A DNA stretch of 64,000 bases from Juglans regia (taxonomy: Eukaryota > Streptophyta > Magnoliopsida > Fagales > Juglandaceae): contig NC_049903.1 of the NCBI RefSeq assembly GCF_001411555.2, positions 23,155,098 through 23,219,097 on the forward strand. Reading direction: 5' to 3'. Within the stretch, counting starts at the first letter, position 1. Each line of letters begins with the position of its first letter. A program made the translations under genes and the position numbers. Below, one piece after another: positions 22,213-33,026 of this stretch. Below the pieces are notes generated by a model, which saw only the letters and a program-made list of their open reading frames with translations, did no database searches and was not told the origin of the DNA.

Positions 22213-25200
22213 TGTAACGTCCCGATTCTGAAGGTCCGGAGAGTTAATTCGTAATACTTAATATCAACTTCAATAATACAACTTTAAAATCCAGAAAATT
22301 CCGTAAAATATTAATTCATTTAATCAACCCAAATATCTATGTTTCTTCATAGGGACAACAAAGAAATTCTCAATAATATAAATTAAAAACTCTCCAAAAA
22401 CTCAAAAATATTCTTAACTCATCAACTTAAAATAACCGAAAATAAATCAATTTACTAACTACGACTCTCAAATAAGCACTTGTACCCTCAAACGCTTATT
22501 CCTACGATTATCATACCTTGCTAAAACTTCCTACTCTTGTTCTCCAGCTGAACCATCCAAATTATCTGAAAAATATTTGGAGATAAGGGGTGAGTTATCA
22601 ACAACTTAGTAAGCAGAGACCATATACTAGTGTGTAAACATGAGTATTTATCATAATTAAGAATGCTAAACAAAATATTTTCTTTCAGAATCCAGAATCA
22701 GAATACTTGTTTTCAGAATGCAAAATCATAACATATTACCCAAAAATATAAGAGTGAAACTTCCTGAAAACATTCTTATGCAAAATTTCCTTTAGCAGAG
22801 CATAACTGAACATATTCATCTTTTATCATATCAGAACAGAGACCATGTTTAACCCTCGTGTTAGGGTTGTGCAAATCCCGGTAGCTAACGGAGCAGAAAC
22901 AGAATGTGAATATTCTCTTATTCATCCTCGGAGCCCCGAGTCTACACATAGGAGAGACCACACAGAAAACTACTTTCTTTCCAAAGTGGGTGCACCAGAA
23001 ACAGAAAAGTTGGTACCAACCCTAAGAGAGGCCACCATTTTACACCTGTGGTAACATCAGAACGGAACAGAAATAGAACCAGAATGTTATGCCAGAGGTT
23101 TTTAGAAATCATATCATATCATATCAGAGTACAAAACATCTTCAGAACAGAACACAATTAGACTACAAAAACGTAATTTATGTACAAAATTTCATATTCG
23201 TTCTCTTTTGCACAGTTAAGAAACAGAATGTCAAAAATAAGCTCATGCACCAGTCACGCCAAAAAATGCTTTATTCTTAAACAGAATATCATGAGTAATG
23301 CAGAACAAATAAATTAGGTTGTTTAAGTTTCTTTTGAAAACAAAATATGCATATTTCTCAAAAATCAACTTCAGCCTATTTTATTTTTTATGCAAAGTCT
23401 AGCATAGGAATCCCGTTTACCTGGACTTCTTAACTTATCAGAATTTCTCCACAGCAGTACTAAATAAAAGTTAATCATCACCTATAAAATTGTCACGTTA
23501 CTTCCTTAAATGAAAATATCACATATTTTAATGTTTAAACTTGAAATGCTAAAAAAACTATCCTATTTTACTTCCTCAGAAACCTAGAATTCTCATAGCC
23601 CTAAAATATCATAATTTCTCAAATATCTCAATATTCAAAAAAATCTCTAACTATTTAAACTCTAACTTATTTATTACCGGAAGCTAATTATAAAATTAAT
23701 ACTAAATATTAAAGTTATAAACTTGTAATTACTATATGTTATAACACTTTTTAGAATAAATTAAAAAAATGAGCCGGAGTACATTTGAGAAAAAAAAACA
23801 AAGAGTTTTATAACTAGAAGGGAACAAATGTGAAAACACTTAAAAATGGTTTGAGGTGTTTTGTGAAAAAAAAAAATAATGACCAAATGCTTGATGGCAT
23901 TTTTGTAATTACTAGGGATATCAAGACCATATAATTTAAAACTATCTACACGTTAATATTTTCAATGAGTCCAAAGCTTCTGCTTGTTTCTAGGGAAAAC
24001 TGAAAACCCAGTAAAAAGAAGAGGAGGTGTGCGATGGAGGCTCACCGTGAGGGAAGGTGTGCGGCGCTGGGTGCGGTGGGAGGTGGTGAACTCGACGACT
24101 GTGCACAGGAAGAGAGAGAGAAACACGGTGAGAGAGAACCAAACATGAGGGAAAGAGATGAAGCACACTGTGAGGCGCAATGGACTGGGGGTGTCAAAAA
24201 GTCCTTGCGGTGGTTTTTGTGAGGTCTCGACAGTGGAGATCGGAGGCGACAGTGAGGTGCAACACCTAGTGAGAGGCCAACAGAGGGGGCTCAATGGATG
24301 GCTTGAGCAAAAACTTACTCTGTTTCGGGGAGCAAAAATAGCGGTGTTTGTGGACATGCCATGATGGCTCTCGGTGGTTGTCCTGGATGTGCATTTGGGT
24401 TGCGACGTGGTTGTACTCGGGTTGGGCAGGGTGGTTCCGTATGGAGAGGACGCATGGGAGTTGTTTTTTTTTTCCTGATGTAGCAACGCCATGGAAAGTG
24501 ACACCACGTTGCGTCAGGCTGGCTCGTTTGCGGCAGTGGAGTGGTAGTTGAAGTGGGTAGCAGAGGCTGCAACTTGGTGGAGGGTTTGACAGAGGCTGAG
24601 CCAGAGTGTGTCAAAAGTGGTGGTCTGGTGCAGTGAAAGCATGCTGCCACTAACGTGCGTGGGTGGAGACTGCCGTGGGAGGTTTGCGGGAGCTATAGGC
24701 TTGGTAAACTTGATGGCTTGCATAATTTAATACATTTTATCACTTCTTAACTTTAAACTTTAGTCCAATTTTATTTATTTTTGTTGATTTTAGACTTCAT
24801 TGTCGTCATTAAATTTTATTTCAGATTTAAAGAAAATGAAGATCCAAATTTTAGAAGCCTATTATCTAGAAACTCCATTTAAATGAAGACTTTGGTACGT
24901 TAAAAAAATAAAATCTAAAGAAAGCATTAGACGTTGGAGGCTTTTCATTTAATTTTATGAATTGGCATGTGTGGGATTTTTGAAAGGATATACAACAAGT
25001 GTTTAACTTGGCTTTTGACAATTGCATGTGTGGGATACGGGCTTCTCTTGGACGCACGGATTGGAGTGTTGTGGTTTGACTTGGTCATTGGAAGACTTGC
25101 CTTTATCTATGGCTAGCACGAAATGGATTGGACGTGATGCAAATTCAAGTTGGTTTTCGGCTACTGAACGCACGGGACAGAAAGTTTGAATTTGCATTTT

Positions 25201-26805
25201 CCGAAAAGGGGGATTCACGGTTTTTTTGGCACGCACGGACGTAGGGCTTTTTTTTTTTTTGTTTTATTGGTGGGAGGACGCGTACAAAAGAGGAGGGACG
25301 AAGGCACTGCTGCAAAAGAGAAGACTGCGGACTAAGAGGCTTTTGGCACGTTTGGAAGCTGTGACTTGCGACTTGGAAGGCTTGGACTGCGAGGAGTATT
25401 TTTCAGTGTTTATTTTCTTCTATTCTTCTCTTAGAAAAATTATGGTGAATTTGTTTATGTTAAATTTAATTTTTAGCATGAACTAAATTTTCTTTATTCT
25501 AGAAAAACGATGCAATCTAGTTCTGAACTATGCTTACTTTTCTATTCTAATTTGAAGTAATTCTTTTCTATGTTTGTATGATTTGTTCTGAGTTTATTGT
25601 TTCTAATTAACTGGCCATTAATTAGATGATTTTAATCTTGTGATTTGTGGTCGAAAGAGGAAATTATAGGATAGATCTTGGATATTTCGGCATATGTAAA
25701 TATAGAGATCGAAAGACTTATATGAACCTATGTAATATTAAAATCATTGGTCTTATTGCTTTCTTGCTTTATTAATTTGCATACTCTTGTGTAAAATGAT
25801 GAACAAGAATAATTTCCAATTGACTGTCGAAATAGGCTTTTGAATGTTTGTGAAGATTTGCTAACAAACAAAGAGAATTTAATTCAATTAGTTAGATGAG
25901 TAAAGCATAATGAGGAATTAGGTGAAATCGATTTCCTAAAATTTTTCTTTTCCATTGATTTGATCTTCGAATAATATCTTTATTTTCTTTTGAGTATTTT
26001 CTTTGAATTAATTTTATTTTAATTTGCAACTACAAAAATCTTAGTGACTTTTCTAAATAAAGTCGAGATTAGTATAATTTCGGTGTTTGTCAAAAGTAAG
26101 TTACCAATCCTTGAGGACGATACTCTTCTCATCACTTTACTATAAAACTACAATACTGTACACTTGCCATTTTGCACCGATCAAAACTATCACATGCAGG
26201 CCAGACGTATGTATATGTTTATAGGTCATGAACAAAAACCCTAGAGAAAGAGAGAAAAGAGACATGCAATATCATGCATGTCGTGGAAAATGGATGAAGA
26301 AAATGAAGTTGATGGAGCCGTGCATGACAAGAAATATGTGGGGCTGTGCGATGAACTGTGAAGTTTCCGTGTGAATATATAGGTGATTGAAACAAAACCC
26401 TAAAGCTGAGGAGAATATAGAGGCATACGTGCATGAGAGTGCAATCGTGCGTGGCAGCGAAAATATCATAAACTCATAGTTGGTTTTCATGGTTTAACAA
26501 CAAACGAGTGTGGGCTTGGGTCTTGGGTTTTTTTTTTTTTTTCCTTGAGTCATGGGTCTCGACTCAATTTCTAAAAATAATCCAACTTATTCTAGAAATC
26601 TCTCGGTTCAATTCTCACCTTGGCCCATTAGAACAACAACCTAATTATCAAGCCGAATAAAATCATAATCTGCAAAAACAAAGATTTTAAGCGAGTAGTG
26701 TATATAAAAAAATACTTAAAAAAAATAGTAACTATGCTCTTCATATGTAGAAGTCCAAAAACAAAACTTTTATAAAACAGCTTGTTGCTAGACCTGGGTG
26801 TTACA
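22213..26805 (-). mobile_element. Family 4 element, 5' LTR (with nested solo LTR)
   Basis: Termini are TGTAACGTCCCG and GGGTGTTACA on the plus strand, colinear with 18219-21348 except for the 1.47-kb solo LTR at 24711-26183. The whole element is flanked by AAGAT (18214-18218) and AAAAT (26806-26810), a 5-bp duplication with one change. The family 3 3' LTR at about 35385-35400 (aaatgaaagatagagc) represents the uninterrupted site. Confidence 0.9.
24711..26183 (+). mobile_element. Family 5 solo LTR (1.47 kb)
   Basis: It starts TGATGGCTTGC and ends GCACCGATCA. It is flanked by AAACT at 24706-24710 and 26184-26188. The sister LTR near 20711-20717 (ggtaaactatcacatg) shows the empty site. The end region (ccttgaggacgatactct...tacacttgcca) resembles the ends of gypsy LTRs that precede a primer site. 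The strand is assigned by that resemblance. There is no internal region and no gene. Confidence 0.85.
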
Positions 26806-27281
26806 AAAATAGAGCTGAAATGAACTGAAAGAAAGGACTGAAAGGATTGAACGTTTAATGCATGAAAATACGTAATGACCACATGATTGAATGAAAAGGG
26901 TAATGAATGGGCAGATTGCAATGTCGGGTAAGTAGTACTGGTAGTGTATCCAGTGTTAGCCCTTGACTGAAAAGGGATTCCCAACTTGTGGCCACGGCCG
27001 GAGTCCGGGTCCAAAGGAAGATCGCTAACCCCAACACACGTGACATAACAATTTGTAGAAGCCAATGAAAGTGATAAAAAAGAATGTATAAATGTATGAA
27101 TACATCGCATTCTTTAAGAAAGAAAGGCATCGACGGGAGAAATGTTTTACGAAGAGAAAGCCCCTTTTTAAAGAAAAACTCTGTCCAATGATGTTTTCAA
27201 ATGAACGCACGTATGCATGTACATTTAGTATGTATGGTATGATGAATGCATGAATGAAAACCTATGTTATTATATTTTAAC
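26806..27281 (+). mobile_element. Family 3 element, 5' LTR, second segment
   Basis: The sequence resumes with agagctgaaatgaactgaaagaaaggactgaa, colinear with 35398-35670 and 53325-53740 in the other family 3 LTRs. It includes the aacttgtggccacggccggagtccgggtccaaaggaagat module. Family 1 copy B interrupts it at 27281 in tattttaac. Confidence 0.85.
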
Positions 27282-30200
27282 TGTAACAACCTGCTAGAAA
27301 TTCATTGGTGGAATTTCTATTGACTTTGGGAATCTTTTGAAAAACCCATAAGCTTTTACGAATCGATCAATCGCTCAGGTTTTAGTCTGTCGTCATAATC
27401 AGTGTTATCACTCACTATGGTGCTAGATTTGTGAGTTTAATTATTTGAGATAGTTAGAAGTGTCAGAGTGCGTTATGGTCTGCGCCATTAGACTCAGTGG
27501 ATTATTTAGGATTTTATGGCGCAATAACCATTTTTCATAATTTCGGACGAAACGTCTGATGGAAATTGTGAAATTATTTTTAGGGGTACTCCGGGGTTGA
27601 ATTTCGGTAAACGATTTTCACTATAGGTTAATATGAATATTTAGAATTTTTCAGTACTAAGTTTATTACGCATTTTTTTGGAGTAAATAGTAACCTCGAT
27701 AAGCGCACCCACTGCAGTGTTTTCAAAATCACAGTGTGAAATGTCCAAATTAGGTTGGAGGAGTTTTATTTGGACACTTGGCAAGATCTTAGCCACACAT
27801 AGTGGATAATATTAGAGACTTGGTACAAATAGGAACCATTAGATGGATTTGTGAAGGAAGTCAAGGTGTGAGATTATGTCACCTAAGCAAAGCTTTGTTT
27901 CATCTGATCAACTAAATTGTGCTAGACCAAAGAGGATTTCAACCCTAGCAAAACCCTAAATGGTTGGAATCCAATTGAAACCCCAAAAGCTTGGTTGAAA
28001 CCAAAACCCTAAATGGTTTTCCCAAACCCTAAAGTTGGCCTCCAACCTCTTTTTAATCCAATTTCTAGCATTGTGTTTAATCAATTGATTAAATCACATC
28101 CACATGCTATTAATTAATCAAATCCTTGTTATGACATCATTATCCAACCTTTTAAACCTTGGAAATTTAATTGGGCCAAGAAAAATTGGTTTTGGATTTG
28201 ATAGCATCTCAAAACCCTAACCAAACCCCCTTTAAACCCCAAATTGAAGCCCACTTGGTGGGGCCCACCAAGGCCCACGAAATTGGCCACCTTGGCAAAG
28301 CTTCTTGGAGAAGTTTCCTCCCCCACATGTCAGACCATCCACTGCCATTGGCTACACCCAATAGTGCCTTGATGTGAAGGAGAAATCCACTCCATCAACC
28401 TCCATCTTTCACAGCTGCTACAGGTAGTCTTTGCCCCTCACTATTCCCCACTTTATGTCACATAGCCACCTCCAATCAAGGGTCATTCCAGCCCAAAACT
28501 TCCCCCTCCAGGAGTCTATAGTCGTGCAAGGCACTTTTCATTCCATTTTATCACTTCTTTTCCCCCGTTCTTAGAGAAAAACCCAAAAGAGCTCTCTCGG
28601 GCAGATTTCTGGGACTTTTTACGTGGCCATTTACGACCCTTTGTAAGTATTTTTGCACGATGATTCCTTCACATAAGTTGTTCATATTTGAGTCTAGTTT
28701 CCGTGGATATCTTATTAGTCTCATTCCATGCTCATTAGTTGGTCAAAAGTATTTTTAACCATGGAAAGGTCATTCTGGGCTTGAAACTGGAGAGTATGTT
28801 ATGTTTTGGAAGTTTTGACCAAGCTAATGGACATATCTTGGTCCGAAAATTTTATGGAGTGTTGTTAACATGTTTTTATGAATGTTCATTGAGTTTTTGT
28901 TGCATGAATAAAGCTTTTGATGATAGATTTTCTTAGAGTTAGCAACTTGAAAACTGGAAGTGGAAAAACAGTTTCTGTTTTGTGAAAGTTTGAATATTTC
29001 GTGGTTTAATCTTATTCCAAAGGCTTTAATATTTTTATATGACGATCATAAGCCTCTTATATACATGTTAGGATGTTAGTTCGAAGATATTTAGTATTAT
29101 TTTTAAAGATATGATTTTCTATGCAAGAGGATTTCGGTTAGGCCTAAACTTTGATGTTTTTGAGTTAGATCCATGTTTTATTAAATTTTAGCCATGTGAT
29201 TTTAAGTTTGATGGTTGGATCTTCTTTAGGACACATTTTTAAACCATGAGATGTTTTAGTTTGAAGATCCCATGTGTATAAGCCATGGATCAAGAATTTG
29301 ATCAAAGTTAGTGGAGAGAAAAGTTTTTGTTTTGGACTAAGTTTAAAACCAAAAACTCCAAGTGTTGTTTTGTGATTTTTGGTTGCTTTTGTTTGATGAT
29401 TTAAAGCATGGTCGATCTTAGGATGATGTTATGAATATGTTAGAAGTAAGATTTGATTTTTTGGAATTCTTGGAAATGTTTTAATTAAGGTCAAAACTTG
29501 TGATTTAAGGGTTTACTTTTTGTTAAAAAGTTTGGATCTTTTTACAAAACGTTTTGTGTTGATGATTAGCTTTTCTTAATGGATATTTTAAGTGTATTTT
29601 TAAACTTAGGATAGGAAGATCCTTATTGCAAAATTTTGGTTTAATCATGGGTTTTGAATATGGAAGAAATTGCAACCAAAATCAAGAGAAATGGTCTATG
29701 TAAATTTCTGCCATAGTGAGTTTTTTATAGTTGTGATTGGTTTTAAATTTTTCTAAGTTGATATTTGAGTTTGAGACAAAATTTACATGAGGAATGTAAA
29801 TTTTGGTAAATTTTGGAATTAGGATGTCAAATCCTTAAGTTAGATGTAAAATGGTCATTTGCCCACATGTAGAGGGTAAAATGATAATTTTACTCTAAGT
29901 TGTCTCTTTTCACATTTCTAATTGTTAGTAATTAATTTCTAACTTTTAAAATACTCTCTTATAGTTCCTCGTGTTTCGCGCTTTATTCTAGTAGAACGCG
30001 ACGATCGAGGTAAGTTAGCTTTTAACTTACTATCAGTTTAATGTGTATGAGTGATAAGTAAGGGAACTAAATTGTATGTATGCATGTTATCATATGTGCC
30101 ATGCCAAGTCATTACATATTTATCTGTTATACAGAATTTATTCTGTCATGAATTATTCATCTGTTACAAAAGATATTTTGTCATGTATTCCTATACATTG

Positions 30201-31880
30201 CAAGTATGTCATATTAAGTTAAGTATGCCATCTGTTACATGTATTTCATGTCACGTAATATTCACGCTCACATGTTACACCATGTTAAGAAATGTTGGCT
30301 GTTATATGGTATGCCATGTTACAAAATGTTGCATGTTACATGTATGCCATGTTATGAAATGTACTCTGTCACATTTATGTCTTGAAGTATGTCATGTCTG
30401 TCATCTTACGTTCATGTCACGTTATGCTACGTCAGGACTTTTGTCTTTTATGTCACGTTCATGTTACGTCATGTTACGAAATGTCATGTATGCCAGTTAA
30501 GTTATTCATGTCAATCACGACCCTAAGCGCTAGGATGGGGTAATATCCTAGTGGAACTCCTTTGTTCACGCTGGAGTGTCTAAATAGGTGTGAAATTCCT
30601 GGGTTGACGAAGTACAGTCAATAGGTTGCAAATGGGGCCTAATTAGCTGGTCACCGAAGCGCGCCAGACACTAATGCCGATGGTGCCACACATTATGTTA
30701 CGTGTGTCCACAGCAAGTGTGGCACAAACAAATAAGTCATGGGGCCATAACAACTGTGGATCATACACTACGTGAGACACAGCAATTGTGACACGTAGAA
30801 TACGTGGGGCCACAACAATTGTGGAGTACGTATTAACGCACTCACAGCTGGTATAGACACTTGTGATGTGATGCGGTAATCGGTAGGGACACACGGCTCA
30901 AGGGGACCTGTGTAGCACCCATATGGTCACTTTAATGATTAAGTCTATTGAATAAGACTTCAAGTTCATGTATTTCACGTTCAAGCCATGTTTCAAGTTC
31001 ACGTTATGTTATGTTCAAGTTTACGTTCACGCAATCATGGTAATCCCATGAGACAAGAATATGTTTCAAGTTCATGTTATGTTATGTTCACGTTTACGTT
31101 ATGTTCCAAGTTCACATTTATATTATGTCATCCTCAAGTTCATGTTCAAATTATGCATGTTCACGTTCATGTTATGTTTCAAGTCCATGTTATATTTTAA
31201 GTTCACGTTCATGCTACGTTTCAAGTCCATGTTATGTTTCAAGTCACGTACATGCTAAGCTTCAGTTTCAGTTTAAGTTATGCCAGTTATGTTATGTTAT
31301 ATGTCAAGTTATGCTATGATTACTTATGATTTGATTATGCATTCATGCTTTTACTGTCATGCATGCATCATTAACCTGTGTGGAAGTTTTCTATTAACTT
31401 GCTGAGATTTGTAATCAAATCTCACTGTGGTAGTCTCAACTACCATTCCCCCCGAATGATAGATTTTGTTATAGGATCTAAAGGAGAACCGAGAATCGAC
31501 CAACTGGAAACGATTGACTAAGCGACGGTGCGATGTAGATGGTAGTACAGTAGTTACCTCAAATTACTACTTGTATTTGTGGAGTTCAATCTCCAGCACT
31601 CTTTTGATCACAACCATATGAACTATTGTTGTGATCTTAGTTATTTAACATGTCATTAAGTATGAAGTATATTTTAAGTATTTGGGATATTTCAATTTGG
31701 TGCATAGTATTTCTAAAGAAAGAAAGAAATTTATTATCCGCTACGAATATTGCATAATGCTAGATGCATGTTAAGAACATTGCATCTTATATGTCATGAA
31801 CGGGGGCAAGTAACCTCGTGTTGCATGTCCTGATGCTTCAGATGTCCGTCCGATCCCAAGCAGAATCTGGGGGTGTCACA
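27282..31880 (+). mobile_element. Family 1 giant solo LTR, copy B (4.60 kb)
   Basis: Termini are TGTAACAACCTGC and GGGTGTCACA, flanked by TTAAC at 27277-27281 and 31881-31885. The empty site is seen in the sister family 3 LTRs at 40323-40335 and 54080-54093 (attttaactgta(c/t)gaag). It is the reverse complement of copies A and C. It holds the GAGATTTGTAATCAAATCTC hairpin (31404-31423), the hairpin series and two degenerate repeat tracts. The 149-codon open frame at 30051-30500 runs through repeats and is not a gene. Confidence 0.9.
31404..31423 (+). repeat. Conserved LTR hairpin in copy B
   Basis: A perfect inverted repeat with 8-bp arms and a TAAT loop. It is preceded by ttaacttgct and followed by actgtggtagtctcaactaccattcccc. 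Confidence 0.8.
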
Positions 31881-32223
31881 TTAACTGTATGAAGTAATGC
31901 TTATGAGTTATCGGCTCATTTTAATTTTTATGCATGCCCCTCCCCCAGAGAGATTGAATGAGCAGCACGCGTCAGGACGGACATGACCCAAGGGGAAGAG
32001 CACGGAAGTCTAGGCATTAGTGTTTCAATGTATGAGAGGCCTTTTATTGTTAAGATTGATGTTTTCCACTGAAAACCTCTTTTATTCTCAAAGCACATTT
32101 TATTTTATAACGGAGAGTCTTGCGCCCTGGGTATAGATAAAAAGTTGAATCGAACGGTAATTCCAGTCGTCCTTTTCTAAAGTCATATTATAAAAAGTCC
32201 CACTATCAAGGACAGGAGTTACA
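31881..32223 (+). mobile_element. Family 3 element, 5' LTR, third segment and end
   Basis: It runs from ttaactgtatgaagtaatg to ggagttaca at 32223, matching 54078-54390 in the family 3 solo LTR. A gagttatcggctc stem-loop lies at about 31905-31917, followed by tttttatgcatgcccctccccc. The CA end is followed at once by the primer site. Confidence 0.85.
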
Positions 32224-32226
32224 TGG

Positions 32227-32238
32227 TGGTATCAGAGC
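32227..32238 (+). promoter_or_regulatory. Primer-binding site, family 3
   Basis: TGGTATCAGAGC lies 3 nt after the LTR end and complements initiator tRNA-Met. Confidence 0.9.
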
Positions 32239-33013
32239 AAAGCCCAGGTTATACTAGACTCTATAGCATTCTTTTCAAAATAAAAGAGAGAAAACTCTTT
32301 CCAATGGGAGAAAACTTTTTCCAAAGAAAGAAAACTTTTGAAAAGCGAACTGCAAGTGAAGGAAAAACCTAGACTGACGTCTTCCCAAGGCATGTCTCAA
32401 CCTGCAGTAAGTATGAGAAAGTATTTTATTCTAATGCTATGATATTTTCAAAGTATGACCTAATGAACGCATGCATGTCAGACTGGCAACTAGAAAGAGG
32501 TAGTAATGCTAGGTGCATAGAATGTAAGAGGTATCAGAGACTGAACGTAGTCAAAGGATAAGGAATGGACGATGGAACGTTCGGACATGTAGCAATAGTT
32601 GCTTGCTAATTGAGGAACCGATTAGAAATGTTAGAAATATTGCAATAGTTAAGAAACGTATGAACAACTACGAGCTAGGCTAGGACCGAAACGGAAAACG
32701 AGATGGCAACTTCAAGCCTTGCTGGCAAGAATCTTATTATCGAAGGTATGAGTGCTACATGATGGATGGGCTCAAGTGCTTCAAACTGACTTTAAGCATG
32801 TCGATGGTGGAGTGACAAGACGTGAGGACAAAGTTTTGTACAAGAAGTGATTGAGATGCTGAACGTGAGCGAAGATGCGTGAAGACAACGAGAGGACTAG
32901 TATGAGCGGGCCCATAGTAAGGGTAAGCAAATTCTTAGAATACTGTGCAAATTCCAAGAACGCTAAGCAAAATCCCTAGAACATTAAGCAAATTCTGAGG
33001 ATGGAATTTATTT
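32239..33013 (+). mobile_element. Family 3 internal region, non-coding
   Basis: About 0.8 kb lies between primer site and polypurine tract. It begins with purine-rich ggagaaaac repeats (32280-32340) and then mixed sequence without any long open frame. A late tract repeats attccaagaacgctaagcaaa and tccctagaacattaagcaaa (32925-33000). No gag or pol motif is visible. This is a large-LTR, small-interior non-autonomous design. Confidence 0.75.
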
Positions 33014-33026
33014 AAGGTGGGGAGAA
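33014..33026 (+). promoter_or_regulatory. Polypurine tract, family 3
   Basis: AAGGTGGGGAGAA directly precedes TGTAACACCC, the start of the 3' LTR. Confidence 0.85.

Noticed and set aside
23962..24650. 181- and 111-codon minus-strand frames in the family 4 LTR
   Set aside because: The sister LTR (19975-20534) has different frames because of small gaps, so there is no conserved protein. The region is LTR leader sequence.
10626..31880. A single giant foldback or Helitron spanning copies A and B
   Set aside because: Each copy has its own 5-bp duplication and TG..CA ends, and different elements lie between them. Independent insertions explain the inversion.
32224..32240. Possible tRNA-like sequences at TGGTATCAGAG and TGGCGCCGTTGCC sites
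   Set aside because: They are short primer-binding sites next to LTR ends; no tRNA cloverleaf surrounds them.
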